NCBI GenBank assembly: GCA_016745075.1
Contig: JADGDD010000004.1
Span: 124,001-188,000 of the forward strand
Reading direction: 5' to 3'
Length of the DNA: 64,000 nt
From: Planctomycetota bacterium
GTDB lineage: Bacteria > Planctomycetota > UBA11346
Below the pieces are notes generated by a model. That model saw nothing but the letters and a program-made list of their open reading frames with translations, was not told the origin of the DNA and ran no database searches. Both the position numbers and the translations under genes were made by a program. This document shows, one piece after another, positions 43,004 through 53,300 of this stretch (position 1 is its first letter; each line of letters opens with the position of its first letter).

Positions 43004-44501
43004 GATCGCCTTCTTTCCGAATGCGCTCGACGTAGCCCTGAACTTTTGTTTTTACCTTTTCATTAGTCATGTCTGTGAGCTCTTGTTCAATACGTTCGGT
43101 TCCAGCTTCACGCGTTTCGTCTGAGGCGTAATCTTCTAAATATTCTTGTAGTGTAGTCATGGCGTTGGGGGTGCAGTAACGTTTAATAAAACCGGGAACG
43201 GCAAATTCCATGAAATGTTCGCCAGTGCGACCTTTACGGTAACAGGCCGTACAAAAGCTTGGTAAATAGCCGTCTTCCAATAATTGTTTCATGATTTCAT
43301 CAAGGCTACGCTCATCACCAAGAATAAATTGCTCATTGTTTTTATTCTGTTTTTTACCTTCTTTGGTGTAACCACCCATTTCAATTTTGGTACCACCATC
43401 AATTTGTGATACACCAAACTCTAACACTTCACGACGGATGTGTTCTGGCTCGCGTGCGGTTAAAATCATACCAGCATATGGTACGGCTAAACGTAAAACG
43501 GCCACTAAATAGGCAAAGTCTGCATCATTCACTTGATAACGAGATTCAACCGTTACTCCAGCAGCTTCTTGTATGCGCGGAAAACTGATAGTGTGGGGGC
43601 CAACCCCAAAACGTTCTTGTAAATAGTGAGCATGGGTCACGAGCCCAAGCACATCAAAACGCCAATCAGCCAAACCAAAGAGCGCACCAATACCAACGTC
43701 ATCGATACCCGCTTCCATTGCGCGGTTCAGGCCATCCAAGCGCCACATGTAATCACCCTTACGAGTGTTTTCTGGATGATGAACACGATACTGTTTATGA
43801 TCATAGGTTTCTTGGAAAATCTGGAAGGTGCCGATACCGGCTTCTTTAACAACTTTATAGCCTTCGATATCCATTGGCGCGGCATTAATGTTAACGCGAC
43901 GAATCTCTCCACAACCACCGCTTTTAACGCCATAGACGCAACGAACAGAATCGGCAATAAATTGTGCATCATATTTGGGATGTTCACCGTAGACTAAAAT
44001 AAGACGTTTGTGACCAGCATCTTCCAGTGCGGCGGCTTGGCGAATAATAGCAGGGTCATCTAGTGTACTTCTGTTCACGTCTTTATTTGAACGTTTAAAT
44101 CCACAATAGCCGCAATCATTAATACAATTATTACCAATGTATAATGGGGCAAATAAAACGATACGATTACCGTACACTTTTTTCTTAAGCATACGCGCGC
44201 CATCTTGCACTTGCTGGCGAAGCTCTGGGTTAGAACAACGCAATAAGAGCGCCGTCTCTTCAACAGTTAGGCATTGTTTTGATAAACTCTTATCAATGAG
44301 TGCTTGCACTTGTTCGGTTGTTGGCTCAGCACCGGCTATCAGCCCGTTGATGTACTCATCATCAATGAAATCAACAGCTTCTTCAGAGAGGCGGAATTTT
44401 GGATTTTTTTTCGGTTCGGCAGTGTGCATGTCTCTTGGTTTCATTTCGGTAGAAGTATCGGCAGGTCGGTCTGTGAACATCTTAGGCGCGCTTTTGAGCA
44501 T
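42987..44501 (-). CDS. hydG: HydG, tyrosine lyase for [FeFe]-hydrogenase maturation
   Basis: 504 residues. The radical-SAM cluster motif is CINDCGYC (Cys126, 130, 133; CxxxCxxC). The C-terminal second iron-sulfur cluster region is SFCTACYRKGRTGEHFM, with the CxxC and a later cysteine in KRYCTPN. HydG splits tyrosine into p-cresol and dehydroglycine, from which CO and CN- ligands are formed. It overlaps hydE by 20 bp and aspA by 17 bp. Length and motifs are standard for the family. Confidence 0.97.
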   Translation of the reverse strand: MLKSAPKMFTDRPADTSTEMKPRDMHTAEPKKNPKFRLSEEAVDFIDDEYINGLIAGAEPTTEQVQALIDKSLSKQCLTVEETALLLRCSNPELRQQVQDGARMLKKKVYGNRIVLFAPLYIGNNCINDCGYCGFKRSNKDVNRSTLDDPAIIRQAAALEDAGHKRLILVYGEHPKYDAQFIADSVRCVYGVKSGGCGEIRRVNINAAPMDIEGYKVVKEAGIGTFQIFQETYDHKQYRVHHPENTRKGDYMWRLDGLNRAMEAGIDDVGIGALFGLADWRFDVLGLVTHAHYLQERFGVGPHTISFPRIQEAAGVTVESRYQVNDADFAYLVAVLRLAVPYAGMILTAREPEHIRREVLEFGVSQIDGGTKIEMGGYTKEGKKQNKNNEQFILGDERSLDEIMKQLLEDGYLPSFCTACYRKGRTGEHFMEFAVPGFIKRYCTPNAMTTLQEYLEDYASDETREAGTERIEQELTDMTNEKVKTKVQGYVERIRKEGDRDLLF

Positions 44502-45528
44502 GACCTGGTCCTATTCCTATATGCCGGTGTATGTTGCGTATACGTGCATCTAAACATCCTTGGCACTGTTCCGCTGTTTCTTCTATACAGGCTTTATCTG
44601 GATAGATTTCATACAAGGCTCTATATTTTACGGGTGTTACATTTGGCATAACAATATTCGCGCCACGACTTAATGCTAATTCTCGACCATCTACTTTATT
44701 GATGGTCGCAAGGGCTGTGGTAGCCGGAATGTTTGCCCATGGGCACAGTAAGCGAGCCAAAGCAACCGCTTTGTAAGTAATAAGCTCACCGCTTGGACAT
44801 TGATCTTCTGTTTCGGCACAAATATCTTCAGCTTCTTCACCAAGTGGCGTATCTTCATGAGCAAGATAAGGTCCCATGCCGATCATGTCTACGTCCATTT
44901 CGGAAAAGAGTACAATATCTTTAGCAACATCTTCATAGGTTTGCCCAGGAATACCAAGCATAATACCGGTGCCAACCTCATAGCCGAGTTCTTTTAAACG
45001 ACGCAATATTGCCATCCGGTCACTCACTTTACCGAGAACATTCGGGTGAATTTTTTCGTATAAATCTTGGCGACTGGTTTCAAAGCGCAGCAAATATCGG
45101 TCTGCGCCAGCTTCACGCCATGCAACCAATTCTTCATCGGTTCGTTCACCAAGTGATAAGGTGACTGCAAGTTTAGTTTCTGATTTAATAGCACGAATGG
45201 TCTCGGAGATCATATCTTTGGTGAGACCGTAATCTTCTCCACCCTGTAAAACCACCGTTCCATAACCAAGGTCAACGGCGCGATGCGCACATTCGATCAT
45301 TTCTTTGCTGGTCATGCGGTAGCGGGTGAGTTCTTTATTTTCTTTGGCAAGGCCACAGTAGGTACAGGAACGGATACACACACTGGAACACTCTATAAGG
45401 CCACGCAAATGGATAGCATCACCAACCCATTCTTTTCGTTTTTCGTCAGCAGCATGCCACAAGCCGTCTAGTGTTTTACTATCCGTCTCTCGTAACCACT
45501 GAAGCACTGAATCGTACGCTATGCTCAT
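44482..45528 (-). CDS. hydE: HydE, radical-SAM [FeFe]-hydrogenase maturase
   Basis: ATG 45528 is chosen (GAGGG upstream) over a start 51 bp earlier. The 348-residue protein has a radical-SAM cluster CIRSCTYC (Cys51, 55, 58), preceded by LRGLIECSSV, and VVLQGGEDYGLT as in BioB-like folds. HydE works on the HydG-derived iron-cysteine synthon during assembly of the 2Fe subcluster. It is the first maturase gene after hydA, separated from it by 240 bp, so it may have its own promoter. The gene overlaps hydG. Confidence 0.96.
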   Translation of the reverse strand: MSIAYDSVLQWLRETDSKTLDGLWHAADEKRKEWVGDAIHLRGLIECSSVCIRSCTYCGLAKENKELTRYRMTSKEMIECAHRAVDLGYGTVVLQGGEDYGLTKDMISETIRAIKSETKLAVTLSLGERTDEELVAWREAGADRYLLRFETSRQDLYEKIHPNVLGKVSDRMAILRRLKELGYEVGTGIMLGIPGQTYEDVAKDIVLFSEMDVDMIGMGPYLAHEDTPLGEEAEDICAETEDQCPSGELITYKAVALARLLCPWANIPATTALATINKVDGRELALSRGANIVMPNVTPVKYRALYEIYPDKACIEETAEQCQGCLDARIRNIHRHIGIGPGHAQKRA

Positions 45529-45768
45529 AACAACAACCCTCTCAAAAAGAGCAAAGACATGGGACAACAGCGGGTACAAATGTACCCAAACCCCATCTGG
45601 ACCGATCTCTTAACTTACAGAAACAAGTCCGTTTGAGCTGTTGGAATTGTACCCGAGGCTACCTTGATGGCAAGATCTCTCATACCCCCGGGTTCAATTT
45701 CAACGTTTCCGCATCCCATGTATTCGTATTGGTTATCTTCTTACGTTATGTCTGCTACACGATGCAGC
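45529..45768. other. Gap between hydA and hydE
   Basis: 240 bp without a gene. A weak ACCCG...CGGGT pairing (about 45653-45705) was seen, but no clear terminator. The spacing makes a separate promoter for the maturase genes possible. Confidence 0.35.
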
Positions 45769-47520
45769 TTATTTGACGTAACAAGCTCTAGCTTGGTAAT
45801 CCGTATGGAGATAGAGATGAGACTTATGACCAAGTGGTTCGCCAAGGAATTCATCGTAAATCTTAGTGATGCTTGGATTTTCGTGTGATTTCCTTAAGTC
45901 CATTGAGCCGTCTTCATCGTACAAGGCTTGTGCACGTTTGATCCGTAAATCATCCGTTACACCGTATGGCTGACCACCACCACCGACGCAACCGCCAGGG
46001 CAAGCCATAACTTCTACGAAGTGATATGGTAATTCTTCGCCTTTTTCTGCCGCTTCGTTGATACGGTCAAGCACTTGGCCAACATTACCGAGGCCGTGAG
46101 CCACTGCGATGCGAACTTCATTACCTGCTATATCGATACTTGCTTCTTTGATGCCCTCTAGGCCACGAGTGACTTCGAATTCAACTTTCGGCAGCGTTTC
46201 TTTGGTAACTACTTCATAAGCAGTACGCAAAGCCGCTTCCATAACACCACCAGTTGCACCGAAGATAGTACCAGCGCCTGAGTATTCACCCAAGAGGTTA
46301 TCTACACCTTCATCTGCAAGGTTAACAAAATCGATACCAGCCTGTTTGATCATACGCGCAAGTTCACGTGTAGTCAGAACCGCGTCAACATCTTGGAAAC
46401 CAGAAGAAGACATTTCTACGCTACGGCCAATTTCCCATTTTTTCGCCGTACATGGCATGATGGAAATAACTTTCATCTTCTTCGGATCGAGACCTTTTTT
46501 CTCTGCAAAATATGTTTTACTCATAGAGCCAACCATTTCATGCGGAGATTTTGCGGATGAGAACAGGTCAATATTATCGCTATAATATTTTTCCATGAAG
46601 TCGACCCATGCTGGACAGCATGAAGTAATCATTGGTAGCGAACCTTCACCATGAACAAAGCGACGAACAAATTCGTGACCTTCTTCGATAATGGTTAAAT
46701 CTGCACCAAAGTTGGTGTCGAAAATAGTTTCAAAACCAAGGCGACGTAATGCTGCGTAGGTTTTTCCGGTACAGTTAGTGCCAACAGGCATACCAAAAGC
46801 TTCACCAATGGCAACGCGAACAGCAGGAGCAATTTGAACAACCGCATGAACCTCTGGATCACGAATAATATTCCAAACCTCTTCAGTATCATCTTTTTCA
46901 ACAATAGCACCAGTTGGGCAGTGAGCGCTACATTGTCCACAGCTCACACATGGAGATTCTGCAAGGTTTACCCCAGCAGCAGTGATACGCGTATCAATAC
47001 CACGTTCTTCAAAACAGAGCGCCCAAACGTCTTGCATGTTTTGGCAGACATCAACACAACGACCACAGGATACACATTTACGTGCATCAAGTACCAAGGT
47101 TCCTTTAGAATCATCTAATGGAATTGGCGGTGTAATGTCATCCAGTACAGCATTTCTGATACCGAAATCAGCAGCCAATGTTTGTAATTCACAATCTTGG
47201 TTACGGCCACAAGTTAAACACTCATCAGGATGCTTAGACATGATCATTTCAATTGTTGTTCTACGTACATCAACAATTTCAGGGTCATGAGTTTGCAAAT
47301 CCATACCTTCTGTTAATGGTGTACAACAGGCGCGTAGCATTTTAGGACTATTTGCTGTTTTAACTACACAGATACCACATGCTGCGGTTGGGTCCAAATC
47401 TTTATGTTTACATAAAGTTGGGATTTTAATTTGTACTTGTTCCGCTGCGTCCAAAATGGATGTACCAGCTTCAACTTCAACTTCTATACCATTAATACGG
47501 GCTTTTACATTTTCGCTCAT
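45769..47520 (-). CDS. hydA: [FeFe]-hydrogenase catalytic subunit HydA (trimeric, NAD-linked type)
   Basis: 583 residues. The N-terminus has a 2Fe-2S domain (C37, C48, C51, C65), the His-Cys cluster segment HPDECLTCGRNQDCELQ and two 4Fe-4S ferredoxin motifs (CVSCGRCVDVC, CVSCGQCSAHCP). The H-cluster motifs are complete: TSCCPAW (about 299-305), MPCTAKKWE (about 356) and MACPGGCVGGGGQP (about 506). This is the layout of the catalytic subunit of trimeric bifurcating or NAD(P)-dependent hydrogenases, working with HydB and HydC encoded upstream. Its start overlaps the hydB stop in ATGA. Both hydrogen production and uptake are possible. Confidence 0.97.
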   Translation of the reverse strand: MSENVKARINGIEVEVEAGTSILDAAEQVQIKIPTLCKHKDLDPTAACGICVVKTANSPKMLRACCTPLTEGMDLQTHDPEIVDVRRTTIEMIMSKHPDECLTCGRNQDCELQTLAADFGIRNAVLDDITPPIPLDDSKGTLVLDARKCVSCGRCVDVCQNMQDVWALCFEERGIDTRITAAGVNLAESPCVSCGQCSAHCPTGAIVEKDDTEEVWNIIRDPEVHAVVQIAPAVRVAIGEAFGMPVGTNCTGKTYAALRRLGFETIFDTNFGADLTIIEEGHEFVRRFVHGEGSLPMITSCCPAWVDFMEKYYSDNIDLFSSAKSPHEMVGSMSKTYFAEKKGLDPKKMKVISIMPCTAKKWEIGRSVEMSSSGFQDVDAVLTTRELARMIKQAGIDFVNLADEGVDNLLGEYSGAGTIFGATGGVMEAALRTAYEVVTKETLPKVEFEVTRGLEGIKEASIDIAGNEVRIAVAHGLGNVGQVLDRINEAAEKGEELPYHFVEVMACPGGCVGGGGQPYGVTDDLRIKRAQALYDEDGSMDLRKSHENPSITKIYDEFLGEPLGHKSHLYLHTDYQARACYVK

Positions 47521-49172
47521 GCCACTACCTCCGCCTCTTCTATGAGTTTCACACTAAACTCTTCTTCATAATATCGTAGCGCAGACAATACTGGGTTTGC
47601 TGCGGTTTGTCCTAAGCCACACAGTGAGGCTTTTTGCATGGCGTGAGCCAAACGACGAATAGTAGCAATATCTGTTTTACTTGCTTTGCCATCTGCAATT
47701 TTATCAAGCAAACGTAACATTTGGGTGCCACCAATACGACATGGTGCACATTTACCGCACGATTCTTCAACGCAGAAACCAAGGTAAAAGCGAGTAATAT
47801 CAAGCATGTTATCACGTTCGTCCATGACAATCATGCCGCCAGAACCCATAATAGAACCGAGTTCTTGCAAACTTTCATAACTGACTGGCGAATCAAAATA
47901 TTTGGATGGAATAACCCCGCCAGATGGTCCACCTGTTTGGATTGCTTTAATCGTATGGTCACCTTCAACACCACCGCCGATACCCATAACGATATCTTTG
48001 ATGCTGGTTCCCATTGGAATTTCAACCAAGCCAGAATTTTGCACTTTACCGGTAACGGCGAAGACTTTGGTTCCCGCAGATTTTTCTGTACCGTAGCCTG
48101 CGAACCACTTACCACCTTTGGAAACAATCGGCGCGATGTTCGCAAGAGTTTCTACGTTATTAATATTGGATGGCATACCCCACAGACCTTTTTCCGCTGG
48201 AAACGGAGGGCGAGGAGTTGGTGTACCACGTTTACCTTCGATAGAGGCCATCAATGCGGTTTCCTCACCGCACACAAAGGCACCTGCACCAAGGCGAACT
48301 TCTAATGAATAATTAAAGTCAGTTCCGAGAATTTTCTTGCCAAGTAAACCTTTACGACGCGCTTGAACAATAGCGTTACCAATACGTTCAATAGCAAGTG
48401 GATATTCTGCGCGAATATATAAGAAGCCACTGGTCGCACCAACTGCCAAACCTGCAATAATCATCCCTTCAATAACAGAATGTGGGTCACTCTCCAAAAC
48501 AGAGCGGTCCATGTAGGCACCGGGGTCACCTTCATCTGCATTACAGATCATGAATTTTTCTTCAGCTTGTTCTTTCGCCATGAATGACCATTTCATCCAT
48601 GTTGGGAAGCCTGCTCCACCACGTCCACGTAAACCACTATCTTTCAGTTCATTGATGATTCCTTCTGAACCGAGATCGTATAATGCGCGTTCAAGACCTT
48701 GGTAGCCACCTTCTTCAATATAATCGTCTAAGGAAGATGGGTCAATGATACCACAGTTACGCAAAACAACGCGTTTTTGAATGCATGACTCGGGGGCAAG
48801 ACCTTCATAACCAAGGCCTTCAACACCAGTCACTCGTTGTTTTTGTGATAGTTTTTTCGTATCAATATACTCAAGTAAGATCTCTTCAATGCTCTCTGCC
48901 GTCAGATTGCCATACATAGCCCGTGGCTGATCTTGCACTTGAAATTCTACCAGTGGCTCTGCATAACACATACCGTTACAGCCAATTTCTTTAATCTCAA
49001 TATCAAGACTTTTCTCGCTAATAATATTTTTAACTTTTTCGAGCACAGCAGCAGCTCCTGCTGCAATGCCACAGGTACTCATACCAACGCGAATAATACT
49101 TTTCTCTTGGGTTGCTGCTTGCAGTTCTTTTTGCAAAGCAGCGATATCACCCTGTACAAATTTTCCAGCCAT
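47517..49172 (-). CDS. hydB: HydB: NuoF-like flavin subunit of the hydrogenase
   Basis: 551 residues. An N-terminal thioredoxin-like 2Fe-2S domain (RVGMSTCGIAAGA, GCNGMCYAEP) precedes the NuoF-like FMN/NADH domain (GLRGRGGAGFPTWMKW, CNADEGDPGAYMDRSVLE, GAGAFVCGEETALMASIEG) and the 4Fe-4S motif SCGKCAPCRIGG. The protein ends soon after that, without the C-terminal ferredoxin domain of longer HydB proteins such as that of Thermotoga. The subunit transfers electrons between NAD(H) and the other centres. An AGGAGG-type site precedes the start, and hydC ends 3 bp upstream. Confidence 0.96.
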   Translation of the reverse strand: MAGKFVQGDIAALQKELQAATQEKSIIRVGMSTCGIAAGAAAVLEKVKNIISEKSLDIEIKEIGCNGMCYAEPLVEFQVQDQPRAMYGNLTAESIEEILLEYIDTKKLSQKQRVTGVEGLGYEGLAPESCIQKRVVLRNCGIIDPSSLDDYIEEGGYQGLERALYDLGSEGIINELKDSGLRGRGGAGFPTWMKWSFMAKEQAEEKFMICNADEGDPGAYMDRSVLESDPHSVIEGMIIAGLAVGATSGFLYIRAEYPLAIERIGNAIVQARRKGLLGKKILGTDFNYSLEVRLGAGAFVCGEETALMASIEGKRGTPTPRPPFPAEKGLWGMPSNINNVETLANIAPIVSKGGKWFAGYGTEKSAGTKVFAVTGKVQNSGLVEIPMGTSIKDIVMGIGGGVEGDHTIKAIQTGGPSGGVIPSKYFDSPVSYESLQELGSIMGSGGMIVMDERDNMLDITRFYLGFCVEESCGKCAPCRIGGTQMLRLLDKIADGKASKTDIATIRRLAHAMQKASLCGLGQTAANPVLSALRYYEEEFSVKLIEEAEVVA

Positions 49173-49175
49173 GAT

Positions 49176-49670
49176 TTATTCCTCCTCTTCTTTTCCGTCC
49201 TCTAAGTACCGACACGCTGCGATAATTTTAGGAACATCTTCCACTTTTACAGCACTATGTGTTTCGCCATTGACCACGACAACAGGAGCAAGTCCACAAC
49301 AGCCAACACAACGAACGGTTTGTAGGTGGAACAGGCCGTCTTCTGTACTATCACCTTCTTCAACATTTAATTCAGCAGCGAAGGCTTGGGTCAGATCGTC
49401 TGCCCCTTTAAGATAACACGCCGTACCCATACAGACAGAAATGGTATATTTTCCAGGAGGATCTAATTTGAAATAATTGTAAAACGTAATCACTTCATAG
49501 ATACGCGCCATCGGCACATCCATCAGTTGTGATAACTGAAGAGATACGTCCCGTGGAACATAGCCAAATGTGTTTTGAATTTCGTGCAAAGCCATAATAA
49601 GGCTTCCACGTTTCTTACGCCATTTCTTCACAATTCGAGAAATATCAGGCGTAGCTGTGGTAGTAGACAT
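49176..49670 (-). CDS. hydC: HydC: NuoE-like 2Fe-2S subunit of the hydrogenase
   Basis: 164 residues of the thioredoxin-like [2Fe-2S] NuoE family. Cluster ligands are in CMGTACYLKGADDL and TVRCVGCCGLAPVVVVNG. It is the small subunit of the trimeric hydrogenase and the first gene of the structural operon hydC-hydB-hydA. AGGAGG precedes ATG 49670. The promoter should lie in the following ~290 bp. Confidence 0.96.
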   Translation of the reverse strand: MSTTTATPDISRIVKKWRKKRGSLIMALHEIQNTFGYVPRDVSLQLSQLMDVPMARIYEVITFYNYFKLDPPGKYTISVCMGTACYLKGADDLTQAFAAELNVEEGDSTEDGLFHLQTVRCVGCCGLAPVVVVNGETHSAVKVEDVPKIIAACRYLEDGKEEEE

Positions 49671-49964
49671 GCTTTGGGCCTCCTGACTGGTCTGTCCTGC
49701 TGGATCACAGGTAAATCTTCACCAGTTACCCGTTCAGCCTAGAGCATCTTGTTCTAAACCTGCCTGAAAACCTTGCGGTACGATAAAATATGTCTTCTGG
49801 TTTTGGGAAGCGATAACGAAAACACATCAATAGACAGAAACGTATGCAGAAAAAGATTAGGCCAATAAATAACAGCACTTATGTGCACCCTAGGGGTGGA
49901 TATTGCCTCTGATATACACCAACAAACTGCTTTGGGGGCTCACATCAACCGCTATTGCCCGACA
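49671..49964. other. Upstream region of the hydrogenase operon
   Basis: About 290 bp without a gene, between hydC and the terminator of the lipoprotein gene. It must contain the hydCBA promoter, reading to the left. AGGAGG for hydC lies at its left edge. I saw no Rex-type dyad I would defend, and no riboswitch. Confidence 0.4.
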
Positions 49965-50004
49965 ATAAAAAAGGACGCTTCCCATTCATTAATGAGAAGC
50001 GTCC
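49965..50004 (-). terminator. Rho-independent terminator after the lipoprotein gene
   Basis: On the minus strand a 9-bp perfect stem GGACGCTTC ... GAAGCGTCC (49973-50004, 14-nt loop) is followed by TTTTTATT. It lies 26 bp after the stop of the small lipoprotein gene and so closes the transcript from the giant protease gene. Confidence 0.88.
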
Positions 50005-50030
50005 TCGGTAACATTCTAATGAAAGTATTA

Positions 50031-50348
50031 TTATTCGATAATACAGTTTTTTGTTGTTTCCAGATTTCCGTTTACATACAGACGTACTGTGTGGGTTCCT
50101 GTCGTAACTTGGTGACTCCACGTTGAACCAACAATCAAAGCAGCCTGATCATTCACGGTAACAGATACAGAAGTACCTTCAGCCACAGCTGGGACGGGAC
50201 CGCTTATCGTTAAGGCAGTAGCATCAAGCGCAAATGCAATACTTGGTGTCGCCGTTCCGCCACCGCCACCATCGCCGGCACCACAACCGCTCAACACGCC
50301 AGCACTACTCAGCACTACAATAATTAAGATCTTTTGAGACATACACAT
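50031..50348 (-). CDS. Small Gly-rich lipoprotein
   Basis: ATG 50348 is preferred because AAGGA lies 8 nt upstream. The 105-residue product has a lipoprotein signal (ILIIVVLSSAGVLSGC) followed by GAGDGGGGG and a short beta-rich domain (TSVSVTVNDQAALIVGSTWSHQV). That domain resembles the C-terminal Ig-like segment of the giant upstream protein (both contain GTHTVRLYV/GTGHYTITING-type strands), so the two may interact or be related. It begins 19 bp after the giant gene and is followed by a terminator. Function is unknown. Confidence 0.7.
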   Translation of the reverse strand: MCMSQKILIIVVLSSAGVLSGCGAGDGGGGGTATPSIAFALDATALTISGPVPAVAEGTSVSVTVNDQAALIVGSTWSHQVTTGTHTVRLYVNGNLETTKNCIIE

Positions 50349-50367
50349 AGCTTTATTCCTTTGGGTA

Positions 50368-53300
50368 TTAGTTGGCAAGGTCTGGAAGTATTTTTACTTC
50401 ATCAACTGTAATTATAGTGCTTTGGGTTAATCGTGTAGCTGAATCAATTGCTTGAATTTTATAAGTACTCTCCCCATCACCTGAATGACTCAAAGTGATA
50501 GATGAAGTATTTCCTCTTGCAACTCCGTTAATCGTAATTGTGTAATGCCCTGTGCCACCGCTTACGGAAATTGGTGCACGTATTTCAGCAACATCAATTG
50601 GGTACTGTACATCTGTAATGGTTATATGTACTTGTGTGGTTACCGTTTGGTCGATTCCGTCTGTTGCCTGTAGTTCTATGGTGTAGTGTGATTTTTCTTC
50701 AAAATCGAAAACAATCGCACTGCTTAAACGTGCCCCTTCGAGCATAAAGGAGTTATCGTCTGCGCCGTTTCCTGTTAGGCTATAACTTACAGTGGCATAG
50801 CCATCAGGGTTAGCGGAAGAAACCATACCGATAAGCATTCCTATCGGCTGGTCTTCCAGAACATTCGACAAACTTAACTCTGGAAGGCCGAGACCATCAG
50901 CCACAGCATTGACAGTAATAGTACATGTTACCTGATCTGTACCGCCATTCCCATCCGAGGCGGTTATAATCAGTTGGTCTACGCCATTAAAGTCAGCACT
51001 TGGGATATATACCAATGAACGACCATCTTGAGCAGATGTAAAAGAAGCCTGCCCGTGGCTTGGACTTTGCGTTACAGACCACAAGACATTATCTCCATCA
51101 ACATCAGATGCGGTCAATACTGGTGTAGTCCAAGCAATGGGGTTGCTATCTTCAGACATGGTTACGGAGATTGAATCCCCTTGATGAATAAGCGGTGCAT
51201 CATTATGCGCCATTACTGACACAGTAATAATTCCATCTGCACTCGTTGCTGCACCATCATTCACGGTAAACGTGAATGTATCAGTTCCGTTAAAGTTTGC
51301 ATTGGGCGTATACAATAAGTTGGGAACCGTTCCAGTAAGAATACCATGACTCGGATGCGTATGAGTGTAGCTCAAGGCTGCCCCTTCTTCATCTATACCG
51401 CTGAGTAGAATTGCCAAAGAGACATCTTCTGCTACGATAAGACTTTGATCTGTTGGGATTGGTCTATCATTTACATTTTCGACAGTCACCTGTAAGGTCA
51501 CACGGTCACTCGCTCCTTGTCCATCTGAAACCTCCACAACAAAGCTATCGTTACCGCTCCAATTGACCGGTGGTGCGTACACAAGTGTTGTAATATCTGT
51601 AGGCGTTGGCAATACAGCACTGCCGTATATTGGCATTGTTACTAATGACCAAGTGAGTGAATCATTATCCGCATCACTTGCATGTAATGCAGGTGCCACC
51701 CACGCTACTGGGTTTCCATCTTCAGACATGGTGACAGAGAGTGCATCTCCTTGAGCGATAATCGGCGCATCATTAAGGGCTGTAATGGTCATATTTATAG
51801 TTCCCTCTTCACTCACCAATTGCCCATCACTGACTGTAAAGGTAAACACATCTGTTCCTGAAAAATTAAGCGATGGCGTATAAACAAAATTGGGGGCAGT
51901 TCCACTAAGGACACCATACTTAGGAGCGCTGGTATTATAATGAAGAGTATCGCCATCAACATCTTCTCCAACAAGCACAATACTCAGAACGTCATCTTCT
52001 TCTACGCTTATATGTTGATCTACTACAGTCGGTTTATCATTAACAGATTCCAAAATCACACGTACTTCTACCGTTGAACGAGCACCATGAATATCAGAAA
52101 CTTGTACAATAAAGACATCAGTGCCATCTGCATTTGGATACGGCACATACTGCAAAGTACTTGTATCAGTAGCAGAACCCAATGTTGCCGAACCTTGAGT
52201 AGGACTTTGATTGATTGCCCACCTAAAAGCGTCTCCTTCTTCGTCTGTTGCACTCAAGACTGGCGCAACCCATGCCAAGGGGTTACTATCTTCCGAAAGC
52301 GTAACAGACACACTTGCCCCTTGTGTTATGACTGGCGCATCATTTTTGACACTGGCATGAATAGAGACCGTTGCGACTGCACTTGTTTTTCCTGCACTAC
52401 TTGCCGTATACGTAAAGCTGTCTGTTCCAAACCAATTTTCCGTTGGTACAAATTCAAGGTTTGGCGGTGTACCCACAAGTATACCGTGAGCAGGATCACT
52501 CATCACATAGCTTGTAATGGTACTATCAATATCATTCGCCGCCAAAACAAATGCAACCGCTTCATCCTCACGTGTGCTTATTGTTTGATCTTGAACACTT
52601 GGAGCATCATCCACTGCCATCACTGTGACTGTAATTTCTGCGTTACTGCTACCACCGACTCCATCAGATAATAAAATAGTAAATCGATCAGTGCCATACC
52701 AGTCTTGCTGTGGGGTATACACAAGGCTACTTGCATTGTACATATTTATAAATCGTGCGCTGCCATGACTTGGAGATGCACTCACATGCCAGCTCAACTG
52801 TTGATTCATATCTGGATCAGTACCAAGTAATGCGGGAGCTACCCACGCAAGCGGACTGCCGTCCTCAGACATACTCACGGTTGTTGTTCCACCAATAAAT
52901 GGCGCGTCATTACGTGCTTGTACCGTTACCGTAAATTGTATCGAACTCGTTGTTAAACCATCACCAGTGGTCGCAGTTACAGTAATTGTACACACGCCGT
53001 AGGCATTTGTCTCTGGAATAAGTGATAATAAACGACTGCTGGTGTCTCCTGTAATAGATATATTTCCATCTGAGATGAGAGACTGATCTGATGAACGTGC
53101 AACAAGAGTGACCGCTCCATCAACAACCGTTATCGGCACATTATTCAACGCGATATCTTCTGCTGTAGTTTTATTGCCAACAGCAACAATTAACGGCAAC
53201 ACCTCCACAACAAAATATTCTGTTGTGGATAATGCCGCTGCATCATCATCAGTAAGCGTTAAACCGATGGTTGTTGCCCCAAGTGTTAAAACATCGCTAT

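Noticed and set aside
45640-45730. A tRNA-like GGGTTCAATTT stretch in the hydA-hydE gap
   Set aside because: The acceptor, D and anticodon arms do not form around it; only the T-loop-like string is present.
47721-48305. Long plus-strand open frame opposite hydB
   Set aside because: Antisense shadow of a well-conserved gene; no start signal and no recognisable domains.
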